From: Acanthosepion pharaonis | Lineage: Eukaryota > Mollusca > Cephalopoda > Sepiida > Sepiidae | Direction of reading: 5' to 3' | DNA length: 64,000 nucleotides | Assembly: GCA_903632075.3 (NCBI GenBank) | Contig: CAHIKZ030005437.1 | Span: 3,357,501-3,421,500, forward strand | In this document: positions 48,833-58,481 of the stretch, one piece after another | How positions within the stretch are numbered: position 1 is the first letter of the stretch | Layout of the letters: every line of letters begins with the position of its first letter | Notes under the pieces: generated by a model | Told to the model about the DNA's origin: nothing | What the model saw: only the letters and a program-made list of their open reading frames with translations | Databases searched by the model: none | Translations under genes and position numbers: made by a program

Positions 48833-50682
48833 GGAGTGTACAACTGGAATGGAACTCCCTCAACGACGTCATAAGCATGACGAAATTAGTATCCATAGTT
48901 ACGTATTAATGTTGTCTATAAGGAGAGTTTAGAGGAAGTTAGGAAGTTATTGTGTATCAATTTTCTAAAGGGAGGATGATACTCATCCTTGAAAAGCTCT
49001 TTTCGAAGTACTTTTGGAAAATAAATCTGTCATTTAAGTCATTTAAATGAAAACAAGCCCATTCCTCGTTTTCGTCCGCTTGACTTACATTACCTATGTC
49101 ACTTGATCAGTCTTGCATTTTGTACAGAATAGAATGTTGCTATAAATAAAGCAATCTAATAGGAACTGCTGCTCGGGTAGTGTTTTTGTATCCTGTAATA
49201 TATTGCCACAAAAGGCGAGCTTGAAATGTTTCGGATACTTTTCCCTGTAGATCTTTGACATTCAATGGGAAAATATAGAAGCTAAGCCTTTTAGAAAGCA
49301 ATGAGGAATTGGTTCCAAGATTAAACGAAACCTGCTGTAGATGAAACAGCCAATAATATGGCTTGAACTACAAAGCCGTCGATGCATAAACACCTGATGA
49401 GGTCATTGTTGTGAGATGCATTTGCCAATGAAAGCCGCACCAGCTATTAATCATGGCTAGTGAGGTATCGAATAGGGAAAACTATCTCGATAAAAGAGAC
49501 GATGAAACAATATAAATGTGGAAATGCTAAAATGAGAAGAAAAAAATATTAAAGGGAGCGTCGTAAAGAAAAAAAAAGGTAGACAATGTAATTCTACTGA
49601 AGGCGGAGAAATATGGAATAACGGAATAAAAGTAAAATATAATGGAAACAAGTAAAAGGAAATTAGTTTTAGGTACATAGCTATTAAGGGGAGTTAATTA
49701 TGCACGAGGGCGGATCAATAAATCCCTAGACTGACGCTGTTAAAAGTTGAATATTCATATAAAAGGTTTACGATATTCAATATATATTATTAATGAAGAA
49801 GTATTGGATTAAGTGAATTGACAAAGGTGATTATGTTTAATGATGTATATATTTTTAGTAAATCACCTTTACATCATTAGGCTACGGACTTATTTATATC
49901 TGCACCGAAAAAAATCATGATATTGAAGTGCAATTTGAAAAAAAAAACGATGGCAAATAATAAAAATTGAACTGTAGAGAAGAGAGCGTTTTTTTATCGT
50001 GCTATACTTATGTTTTATTTACACAGACATACACACAATATTCTAAAATCGATAAAAAAGACGTGGTGCTTTATTGGCTTTTAAGCCTGACATTTCTTTT
50101 TTTACTTTTCTACAAATTGGTGCATCTTTAAGACTAATTTAGGAAGAAGTCTGGTCTTCATCCAGTGAAGAAGACTTTTTTCAAATAAGAATTATATCAG
50201 CATATTTTTTTCAATCAATACAGATAAGTAAAGAATTCAGTCCATGAAAAAAAATCCTGAACGATTTCATCAACTGTCGACTAATTGAAAAAAAAAAATG
50301 TTTGCAGCGCTAACCTCGTGATGTGTGTTTCTAAACAGTCCGAGGGAACCAGCTAACTTCATAATGATCGAAAATAGATTCAAAGCTACGTGAAAAGGAG
50401 ACGATAAAAGAGGCATATTATAGTAGAGTTAAAAAGTGAAGCCTTTCTCTCTGAATTTCTAGTATGATGTGTTCTCATTATAATAAAAGTATTGATTCTT
50501 CCTGCACCTAATCTGATCATTATTGTAATCAAGCAACTGAAATAAAGCTGCAGGTGAATATTGCATTAATATTTTCCGATCTGGTATTGATATATTTATG
50601 CAGGGAGATCAATAAGTCCATAGCCAAACAGTTTTTTAGCGTATAATGATCCCTATAACATGCTTGATTTTAGTTTTTTTTA
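48833..50682. other. Unassigned DNA interrupting the 650-bp repeat
   Basis: With 50683-52190 this makes up about 3.36 kb between segments A and B of the left repeat unit, so it was probably inserted there or brought in by rearrangement. No transposase, RT or LTR pair is recognisable. The 73-residue minus frame near 49457 is AT-driven. Confidence 0.4.
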
Positions 50683-51115
50683 AATCAACTCACCCCAAGC
50701 GAAGCGATAATGTCACTAAAACACAAGGGCGCTACTGAGAGTGAAAAAGAATGAGAAAACTTTAGAAGGAACCGAAAACCCAATCCTAAACTGAAAGCAA
50801 TTGATAAAACGCTACATCTGTTGAAAGAGTTGTATGAACCGGACGATAGGTGAACTTATCTATTCCTGAAAATAAATAGTAAATACAATTTCAGAGTTTA
50901 GGCGGAGACGTTAGAAGTATAGACTGGAAGACATTAGAAGGAACCGAAAACATAATCCTCTATTTCTGTTGAAAAGACCAGTTAGGAGTGTAAATAGTTT
51001 TCAAAATTTTAAATTCAAGAACGCTCAAAAATAGTCATAGGCAAATTGTAAAAGTCAACGTAAAGTCTGGAAGACGCTAGGTGATGTAATTTAACGCCTA
51101 ATAAACGAAAGTGTC
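50683..51115 (+). repeat. Diverged copy of the CCAAGCAAGGC dispersed repeat
   Basis: AATCAACTCACCCCAAGCGA, then AAAACACAAGGGCGCTACTG, corresponds to the heads at 7021 and 7676. A TTGTAAAAGTCAACG block near 51045 corresponds to the ATTTGTAAAA block. An internal direct repeat (TTAGAAGGAACCGAAAACC near 50761 and 50935) is also present. Confidence 0.5.
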
Positions 51116-51185
51116 TAAATATTACTGAATTTTATTTTTTATAATTTTATTCCTAAAAACTAAGTAAAAATGTTCTTAAATAATT

Positions 51186-51186
<1 letters not shown>

Positions 51187-51260
<74 letters not shown>
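51187..51260. repeat. (TA)n microsatellite with a (TG)n core
   Basis: Two TA runs separated by GTGTGTGT. Confidence 0.95.
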
Positions 51261-51266
<6 letters not shown>

Positions 51267-51574
51267 CAAATCAGATCACTGAGAGACATATACATCCCTC
51301 CTCCCCTTCCCACTATGTAACTATCTTAAAACACAACTTCCACTAATCTTGTTTTTCATTTCGTTTTTCGGTTGGAAAAAGTTTTGAATCCACTCATTGT
51401 TTTGAAAACGCAAGGTCTGACTAAGCGAAACCGAATTTTATTGATCTCGCGAAATATAAAATATTACCATAGTTTTCTGAATTATGTTAATTATTACTTG
51501 CACTGTTTACTACATTGAACTTACTGGATTTATATCCTCCCTGGTATTATCCATACGGATTAGCAATTAACTTT

Positions 51575-51577
<3 letters not shown>

Positions 51578-51606
<29 letters not shown>

Positions 51607-51829
51607 CTAGGAATTGCACAAAGTCCGACAATTTATTAAAGACATTTTTATGTTTAACATTCTTTTTGTTCCGTATAGGATGCAGGTTCGAATCCTGTGA
51701 AAGGACGAATATTTTCTATGAAAATTTCTCGGACATTCAGGCCGGTAAATGTTATTTAATACTGTTCATTATAAACAGAGCATTTACTTAAATACTTGTA
51801 TCTATAAAAGAATGTTAAACATAAAAATG

Positions 51830-51888
<59 letters not shown>
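51578..51888. mobile_element. Small inverted-repeat element set between two (TA)n tracts
   Basis: (TA)n at 51578-51605 and 51834-51888 flank a 187-bp unit. Its arms, 51643-51664 and 51808-51829, are perfect 22-bp inverted repeats. Between them is GCAGGTTCGAATCCTGTG (51682-51699), a consensus-quality B-box inside a TPsiC-like stem. No A-box partner is obvious upstream. It looks like a MITE that carries or has captured a tRNA 3' half. Confidence 0.65.
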
Positions 51889-51893
<5 letters not shown>

Positions 51894-52266
51894 TTAAGTA
51901 TTTTAAATATTTTTTATTAAGTATTAAAATTTACAAAACTTTACGATATTTTTACTTTTACGTGTTGCAGAATGCATTCCACCACACCTACCTTGATAAA
52001 GTCTCTCAGGTGTTTCATCCAAAAATTAAATAGAGAACAGCAGATGATGACATACATATCTGTTAAATGCTTGGTTTTATCATTAAGCTACGGAGTTATT
52101 GATATAAGCATTTATTAATAAAAGTAATTTAAGATGTATGAATATGAGGGAAATGAGTGAAATCCTATAAATATCACTGAAATTGTCTAATTCAATTTTT
52201 GCTCGTTTATCTGTTCACTGATGAGATCCACGCATTATTTTTTTAAACATGTAATTCGTTAATAAG
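51889..52266. repeat. Left flank of the BEL/Pao insertion, containing repeat segment B
   Basis: 52190-52266 (CGTTTATCTGTTCACTGATG through AATTCGTTAATAAG) matches 59073-59135 with two substitutions and a one-base gap. It is the left half of the target site. The last four bases (52263-52266, TAAG) are the target-site duplication. Upstream bases are AT-rich and unassigned. Confidence 0.75.
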
Positions 52267-52643
52267 TGTCGGAAAAAAAAAAAAACTTTCGACACAGTAA
52301 AGTAGGGAAAACCCAGAAGAGAGCAGCGACAGCCTGGTAAGGGTTGCAAAAGGAATCCTCCTCTTTGCGACCTGCTCCAACTAGGTCGAGTAACAGAGCA
52401 GAAAAAAGAAATAATCCTTCAGCACGACAAATAACCAGTCACGTGTCGGCTGATAGAGAAAATAGGTCAATCAGAATACAGAGGAGGGTTTTATAAGGAG
52501 GCTAACTGCTTCCTACAATCCTCCTCCGACCAAGACCATAAATATCAGTTGGTCATTTGGTTCCAGTTTAGCTGGACACACCCCCGAGGCTCAAGCAACC
52601 CGTCCGTAAGTAACCCTTCTCTTTTCCTCTTCCTTTTTTCACA
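52267..52643 (-). repeat. 3' LTR of the BEL/Pao element
   Basis: Nearly identical to 58102-58477. Differences by eye are about five to seven substitutions and a similar number of short indels, mostly in homopolymers (for example a 13- versus 11-A run after GTCGG). TG...CA ends are present on the minus strand. The reading frame of the PHD segment runs into this LTR. Confidence 0.93.
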
Positions 52644-52699
52644 CATTCCCGACAGCAAAAACACAAAAAAGACGTGTAAAAGAAAGAGAAGAGAGAAAA

Positions 52700-53039
52700 C
52701 AAAAAGAAAAAAACAAAAAAACGGGTAACAATGTCTCCCCTGACAGGCGAGTTGAGTTCTTATTTCTAAATGGCTAACTGATTGCCAATTAGGCGGGAAG
52801 CAGACTTGGTCTACCCCTGCGTCGTCTTTGGGCGCACACTCAGGGCAGTACCACTTCTGCCTTTCAGGCGGCTCCTCGTCAATGCCAACACAACGAAAAT
52901 GGAACCATTCATCACAAGAATCACACCCGATCATGTCCAGATTTCCCTGAGGAGAGTTGCACACAGGACACAACCAGACATGCTCCTCATCGTTGGCAGC
53001 AGAACATGATGGAACCTCGTCCCTCTCTGCAATCAAAGA
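52700..53039 (-). pseudogene. PHD finger segment of the BEL/Pao polyprotein
   Basis: The minus-strand frame ending at 52545 encodes a complete C4HC3 zinc-binding PHD finger at 52833-52979. Spacing is C-x2-C-x11-C-x2-C-x4-H-x2-C-x14-C-x2-C, with motifs [23 protein letters not shown] and WYCPEC. Counting the open frame from 53036, the metal ligands are C23, C26, C38, C41, H46, C49, C64 and C67. Met35, Asp39 and Trp44 have the spacing of the H3K4me3-binding residues of the TAF3 PHD finger as I remember it. The finger lies after the integrase C-terminus and before the 3' LTR, so it belongs to the element. The upstream join is in another frame, and no in-frame ATG opens this segment. Its role in targeting integration to methylated H3 is inference. 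Confidence 0.9.
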
Positions 53040-53044
53040 ACTTA

Positions 53045-54660
53045 GGGTGACACAGGACCACTAGTAGGTAACTCAGAAGAACGGTTAGCTGTCAGGGAAA
53101 GTTCCAGGGTAGAGGTGTTTCAAAGAGTGTACCTCTTCGAGACCACCCCCATTTCGGACACGAGCAGACCTGACCACACCATCATCACCGGGTATGAGAT
53201 CTGTAATTGTCCCCCAAGACCCAAAATGGTCGCGGTTTCAGAGGACTCTTAATCAGGACCACATCATCTTTCTGAAGCCGGTTCTCTGTCCGCAAACCGT
53301 GTGCGTCCCGGGACCCTTCTTCCCAGCTCCAGAAGGTATTCCTTGTACCAGGACTCATGGAACCTTAATAAATACTGGTTCCTGATGTCCATTGCTTCCA
53401 CGAGCCTTTTTTACTGGCTGGTACTGCAGAAGCGATGTCATTTTTTTTGTTCAATCGCAACAACAGCCCCGGACTCTTGTTGGGCCTAAGTAACATGTTG
53501 GGTGTGATAGCAGCAGCATTGTTATCAGCAGACAACTGATAGGTCAGAGGTCGGTTGTTGACCGATCTCTGAATATCAGAGACCACTGTCAAGAGGGTAA
53601 AATAATCCAGTTTACCTCTGCCAAGAATCTTAAAAAGGCAATCCTTCACCGTTTTAATGCAACGCTCCCATCCCCCCGTACCAAGGTGAAAAACAGAGGG
53701 ATGGTTTTAGTTTTAACCCGCAAGAACCATACTTGCTTTTATACTCCTGAAGACAGAGAGGCGACTAAAAAGTCTTCCGCTTCCCAGAAAGGTTTTAGCA
53801 TTGTCACCGTAGATTACTTCCGAACTCCACTTTGGTTGGTGAAGCGAACCAGGGCTTGAAAGAAGGATAGCACACTCATGTCTGGAACCAACTCAATATG
53901 TATTGCTCTGATATTCGGGCGGACGTGAACAAGAGCAAGTACATCTTCTTGTCCTGCTTACCATCATTCACCCAGAAATGGCCGGTGAAATCAACGCCTG
54001 TATGCTGGTAAGGGACCTCAAATTCGACTCGATGAGTTGGTAGCTGGCCGCAGCACTCGGCAGTACTGGTCGCGAATTGTATCGTTTGCATCTGGCACAT
54101 GACTTTAGAACCTTGTTGACGGCCTGTCTTCCTTGAGGGACCCAGCAGCCGCTCCGCCTCAACTCAGCCAAAGTAGATCCAGTTCCAAGGTGACAACACT
54201 TTATATGACAATCCAAAATAATAAGTCTGGTCACAGGGTGGTGTTTCCCTATCAGGATAGGGTTCTTGATTTCATAGGTAAAAATATGAAGATCGGTCGA
54301 TTCTTCCTCTTGATCTGATTAACCCATCCGAGTCCAAAAAGATCCAGGGCACGAACCTGACGGGTTCAGATCTTCCTGCTGGCTTCATTAAATACTCAAC
54401 CTCTGAAGGGAATTCATGTCGTTGGAGAACTCTCATCAGGTAAATGGCTGCCTTAGATCTGTAATCCCACTCCTGTCCTAGCTGAATGGCTATGAACTTG
54501 AACACCAGTGAGGTAACTCTCAGTAACCCAGAAAATGTTGAGAACCTGTGAAAGGGTATGACGGAGAGGTATTCTTGGTTCAGAACCATAGAACAGTGCA
54601 CTGAAGTACGGGCCATCTTGGTACGTCTCGCTTAAACAAGGCAAGTCTTGTGTCGGCCAC
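53045..54660 (-). pseudogene. BEL/Pao integrase (frameshifted)
   Basis: The integrase joins retrotransposon cDNA to host DNA. Reading down the minus strand: a pre-integrase block ending IFLDSDGLIRSRGRI (near 54320), then the HHCC zinc-binding domain at 53968-54234 (H10, H15, C46, C49; DCHIKCCHLG and SCARCKR). The catalytic core has first Asp in HTGVDFTG (near 54000), second Asp in IYGDNAKTF (near 53805) and Glu in GGWERCIKTVKD (near 53660). SVNNRPLT (near 53545) and a DUF5641-like C-terminus with FHESWYKEYL, LKPRPFWVLG and LIPGDDGVVR (53390-53140) follow. All three catalytic acids are present, but at least five frame changes separate the blocks. Confidence 0.9.
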
Positions 54661-54729
54661 TGGATGATTCCTCACACAACCAAGAAGGACCAGAACACCA
54701 AAATTGAAGTTGGAACGAAACTTCCTCAA

Positions 54730-55553
54730 CGTCATTCCCTCGTGATCAGATCGGCCGGATTATGTGCAGAATCCACATATTTGAAGAGAGTCTTCAGGCC
54801 GTAACGGGATTCTAACCCAAGGTTCATTTGCAGGACGTCCTTGAGTCGGTTTCTAGCAAAATGTTTTTGATGGCCATGGATTGAGACAAGAGCCAAGACA
54901 ACACTACTTGGGCATCAGTAGCCACACATAAGTTACTTGGAACAAACCCTTCACAGTTGTCCAGGATTGTTGGTAGGCACTTGAAAGCGAGATAAACAGC
55001 CATTAACTCCAAAACAGGTAGAGTTTTGTCTTTCATCGGAGCGACCTTAGCCTTAGCAAACACCAAGGACGATCGATGATTTTGCACAATGTAAGCGGCA
55101 AATCCATATGCCTCCGTGGAAGCGTCGCAAAGAGGTACATATTCCAGGCTGTCTCTGCATCGAGAACCTTTCGATAAAAAATGGAAGTCACTCAGTCCAG
55201 ACAGGTCCCCAGCAAGCTCCCCTCCAATCACTTTAAACCGCAGGGGGAGGATCATCCCAACCCAAACCATTCTTCCACATAGACCTAATAAGTAATTGCG
55301 AACCGTAACTGGAGACAAAGAGATAGGGTCAAAAATTTGGCTGACTCCAGAAAGCACTCCCCTTTGTTGACGCATCGGGATCGCACCTGACGTGGCCCAC
55401 GTGCATCTCTTCTGAAAGAGGGTTGTATCGGTAACCCAGTACCTTCTCCCATTCTTCATCATGTGCACTCAGTGTACCATCTTCTTTCATCCTGGCTCGG
55501 AGAGCCTCATCGTTGGAGTTGCAGGACTGAATAACAAAGCCGCCTTCCTGCAA
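54730..55553 (-). pseudogene. BEL/Pao RT connection and RNase H (frameshifted)
   Basis: The first part (55329-55553) continues the RT thumb and connection, with FVIQSCNSNDEAL and KVLGYRYNP. The next frame (54824-55468) has GVLSGVSQIFDPISL, the typical Pao-type connection. RNase H follows, with catalytic candidates D115 (LCDAST), E154 (LELMAV) and D185 (VATDAQVVLSW), counted from the frame start at 55468. After another frame change the segment ends with YVDSAHNPADLITRE near 54735, the expected end of RNase H in BEL/Pao. RNase H removes the RNA strand during cDNA synthesis. Confidence 0.9.
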
Positions 55554-56276
55554 ACGTTCCCGTGCCAGGAGTACAATTTCGCCAGCTTCACTGGATCTGC
55601 TTCCGATGTTACAAGGTTGTCCACATAAAATCTGTCCTCAATCATCCTGCGGCAAGCGTCCAGTGGGTATCTTGCTGCATGTAGTTTCAGGATACACCCC
55701 AGTACAAAGGGGCTTGAGGTGAACCCGAATATCAAGGTGGTATATCGAAAACAGCGAAGACGATCCCCATCCTTAAGGAAGAAACAAAACCGGTTTTTGT
55801 CAGTCTCCAACTTGAGATGAATCATCAAGAATGCCTTTCGAATGTCTGCTAGCAGAACGTAATTGTTAGTTCTGAAAGACAATAATAACTTCAACATATC
55901 TCCAGTTAGATTGACCCCAGAGTAAGCTGCCTCGTTCAGGGACAATCCACCACCAGTCTTCAGACTGCAATTGAACACAGGTCTGATTTTGGTAGTAGCT
56001 GTTGGGTCAGACCTGAAACCGGTCGATGTGGAATCCACATATTTATCAAATTCGTGTTGGGGAAACAAAATCTCTTCAATTATTCCATCCTGTTCTTGCT
56101 GACGGAACACCTTCTAAGTATTCCAGATAAATATTCTTTTTAGTCAGGGTTGAAGCCACCGGTCCAAGATGCGCAAAGAAACGGCGTGATTGGAAAAGCC
56201 AACTTATCAGAATGCCAGGAAGCTCCACGTAATACTTCCCATCCTTGAGCTCCACAGCATCCTTAAAACGTCTCAT
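55487..56276 (-). pseudogene. BEL/Pao reverse transcriptase (frameshifted at its start)
   Basis: The palm and fingers are in one 207-residue frame (55487-56110). KIRPVFNCS is followed by motif A VLLADIRKAFLMIHL (Asp89), motif B GFTSSPFVLG, and motif C FYVDNLVTS (residues 161-169). Motif C reads YVDN where most elements have YVDD. The preceding frame (56076-56276) has the DGKYYVELP block of the N-terminus. A one-base shift near 56110 separates the two. The enzyme copies element RNA into DNA inside the particle. Confidence 0.92.
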
Positions 56277-56439
56277 CTGTTCTTGATCATAATCAGAGAA
56301 GGTATCCTCATCAGATATTCCTAGGGACCCATGTCAAACATCCGTTCCAATCCTCTTTGTACTGCACTGTCAGGAAAAACTCCGCCAAAGGGTCAAGGTA
56401 GGTTGGTTGGTTTTCAAGAACGAAGCACAAATGTGAGGA

Positions 56440-57156
56440 ATTCACTGGGGGTATCCCATTATTACAGTATTAAAGGAGAGGTGGGCCACTTAAGGGATCT
56501 TGTCTCCTGACAAAAGGAGTCCACAGTTCCAAAGGGAACCAGGCCTGACGGAACAGAAAATGCCCAACCCTCAGACAGGGGACCAACTTCAATGTAATCA
56601 ATCGATGAATAAGGTCCAATCCAATAATGCCCTTTGATAAGCAAGGTCTGACCCTGGCCTCAAATTCAGCCAAATTATAGTTGCCCTAAAAGCACCCAAC
56701 AGGGTCTCCAAGTGAGCCAGTCGTACAGACAAGTCCATTGCATCAGTGACCAAAAACAGAGGAAGCCAAAGCCTCACCAGAACCAAGGTCAACTCCCCAG
56801 AACCACCTCCGTGAAATTCCGGTCACACTCACCAAGGAGGGTGAAAGTCTAAGCCGACAACTGACTCCAACAGTCTCAACTGAACCCAAGTCCCTCAGTA
56901 CATCAGCAGACAAGTACGAACGCCCACTACCAGTGTCTAAAAGGCAATTAACTGCCACCATTTTTCTCCATTGAAAAAGTGACCAATAGGATGGGGGCAA
57001 GCTACGGGAATAACCAGCAGAAGTCAGGTTGTTGGAATCCACATGAAAGGAAGAAGTAACAGTGGCCCTCCGTGCGGTTTTTGAGAAGAACCCCAGTGGT
57101 GAATGTAGAAGCAGCAGACGCGCTTCCTTTAACCCGTAATCGTTTGACTGCCTCAC
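56440..57156 (-). pseudogene. BEL/Pao aspartic protease and linker (frameshifted)
   Basis: The minus-strand frame 56743-57156 has the retropepsin motif VNCLLDTGSGRSYLS with catalytic Asp74. It is followed by the SVTGISRRWF strand and, after a frame change, SVRLAHLETLLGAF. The next frame (56470-56673) carries KGIIGLDLIHR, matching the IIG-D/N-L flap-helix motif that closes the protease fold, then SVPSGLVPFGTVDS-like sequence in a third frame. It is DUF1758-like. The protease would cut the Gag-Pol precursor. Confidence 0.85.
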
Positions 57157-57159
57157 TTG

Positions 57160-58099
57160 TAAGTTCCAATATAGCAGACAATGATGGTATTCGTTTACCT
57201 GTTAGTCCTATCATTTCCCCTTCAATTCTTTTGGGAAATTTCTGAAAAGAATCTTGGCCATTAGGCGAGCCCACCAGAATCGTCCACCGAAAAGTCGCAA
57301 GAAAAGAATTCCCTAGCTCCTCCAAGAGAGAGGCAGTCCTGGAGATAAATTCACCCAGACCAGAGCAGCAGATGTCCTTTTTTAGGAACATAGTCTAGAA
57401 TGTCTTGAAATATCTGGTCGATTATCTCATCAATGTCCAAATACTCCTTTTTAACACCGAAAGAGCACGCTGATAGTTGGCATCCGTGCAACTCAAATGG
57501 TTAATCAGTCTTAAAGCTCTGTCGGAGGGAACATTTCAGAAAAGTTTAATCTTTCAGAGTCATTGGCATGCCAACCCACACAGTTTTCGAATATCGTCAA
57601 AAAATTCCGGAAACTCATGTGGTCGTCAGCCATCTCAAGTCCGCTAAAGGTGGGCCCCGTTATTTGTATTTGCGGAGGTTTGACAACAAAGGAAGCCGAA
57701 CTTCTTCCAGGTGTTGACGGAACCCCAAACGACTGGGAACAGGATCCAAGCAGGAACTGGGAGAAATGAACCATCCAGATCGCCCAGTTCTCGGTGGTAC
57801 TCCATTAGTCGAGGCGCCCATTCAGCTTCGGTCTCAAGCAAGTCCGTCTCGGGGAAGGAGCCCAGCTCTAATTTTGTGATACAAGTCTCCATTTCGAAGA
57901 TGTATTGCAGAATATCCTTTCGGAAGACAGAGAAAACATGAGGCGTTACTCTGTCTACATGACACAACTTCAGTCGTTCCTCGATTTTGATTTTAAGAAC
58001 AGTCAACCTATGAAGGATCTGTTCTTTAGTAACATCCACTTTTAAAGAAATGCCGTTAACAAAAAAGAAAAACAAATTTCTGTAGAAGGTCCTTTGCAA
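57160..58099 (-). pseudogene. BEL/Pao gag region (frameshifted)
   Basis: Reading down the minus strand: an N-terminal helical part in one frame (LHRLTVLKIKIEERLKLC; FRKDILQYIFEMETCITKLE). A frame change near 57760 leads to the DUF1759-like block QIQITGPTFSG followed by MSFRNFLTIFE. A further change near 57530 leads to LINHLSCTDANYQRALSVLK with EYLDIDEIIDQIF, which is the A-x-L/NY-A motif of BEL gag. Then comes the segment 57002-57391. No initiating ATG can be fixed: the longest frame opens without one just inside the 5' LTR. No CCHC knuckle is obvious in these broken frames. Confidence 0.75.
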
Positions 58100-58101
58100 T
58101 T

Positions 58102-58477
58102 TGTCGGAAAAAAAAAAACTTTCGACACAGTAAAGTAGGGAAATCCAGAAGAGAGCAGCGACAGCCTGGTAAGGGTTGTAAAAGGAATCCTCCTCTTGCG
58201 ACCTGCTCCAACTAGGTCGAGTAACAGAGCAGAAAAAGAATAATCCTTCAGCACGACAAATAACCAGTCACGTGTCGGCTGATAGAGAAAATAGGTCAAT
58301 CAGAATACAGAGGAGGGTTTTATAAGGAGGCTAACTGCTTCCCACAATCCTCCTCCGACCAAGACCATAAATATCAGTTGGTCATTTGGTTCCAGTTTAG
58401 CTGGACACAATTCCCCCGAGGCTCAAGCAACCCGTCCGTAAGTAACCCTTCTCTCTTCCTCTTTCCTTTTCTTCACA
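58102..58477 (-). repeat. 5' LTR of the BEL/Pao element
   Basis: This LTR is upstream of gag on the minus strand. Its outer end abuts TAAG at 58478-58481 and then CAACTGTATACAAATTC, the right half of the target. TG...CA ends are present. I could not find a convincing tRNA primer-binding site immediately inside it. Confidence 0.93.
58317..58325 (-). promoter_or_regulatory. TATA box of the 5' LTR
   Basis: The minus strand reads CCTTATAAAACCC here. It is about 150 bp from the upstream LTR edge and suits a U3/R boundary about 30 bp further on. The same site is conserved in the 3' LTR at 52489-52496. Confidence 0.6.
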
Positions 58478-58481
58478 TAAG

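Larger units (their letters stand above)
52267..58477 (-). mobile_element. BEL/Pao LTR retrotransposon with a C-terminal PHD finger
   Basis: This is a 6.2-kb element on the minus strand. Its 376-377-bp LTRs begin TGTGAAG and end CCGACA, and it is flanked by the 4-bp duplication TAAG (52263-52266 and 58478-58481). Coding order on the minus strand is gag, protease, reverse transcriptase, RNase H, integrase and PHD finger, as usual for BEL/Pao pol except for the last domain. Family assignment rests on a DUF1759-like gag block, a DUF1758-like protease, a Peptidase_A17/Pao-type RT-RNase H connection and a DUF5641-like integrase C-terminus. Protein frames shift about a dozen times, so this copy as assembled cannot make the polyprotein. 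LTR divergence is small (about 1.5-2% substitutions by eye), so the insertion is fairly recent. Confidence 0.93.

Noticed and set aside
52545..53036. PHD-finger frame as an exon of a host chromatin gene (for example a TAF3-like gene)
   Set aside because: It lies strictly inside the two LTRs, on the element's coding strand and directly after the integrase C-terminus; nothing around it looks like a host gene structure.
58060..58101. tRNA primer-binding site next to the 5' LTR
   Set aside because: The bases immediately inside the LTR do not start with TGG and I could not match a tRNA 3' end.
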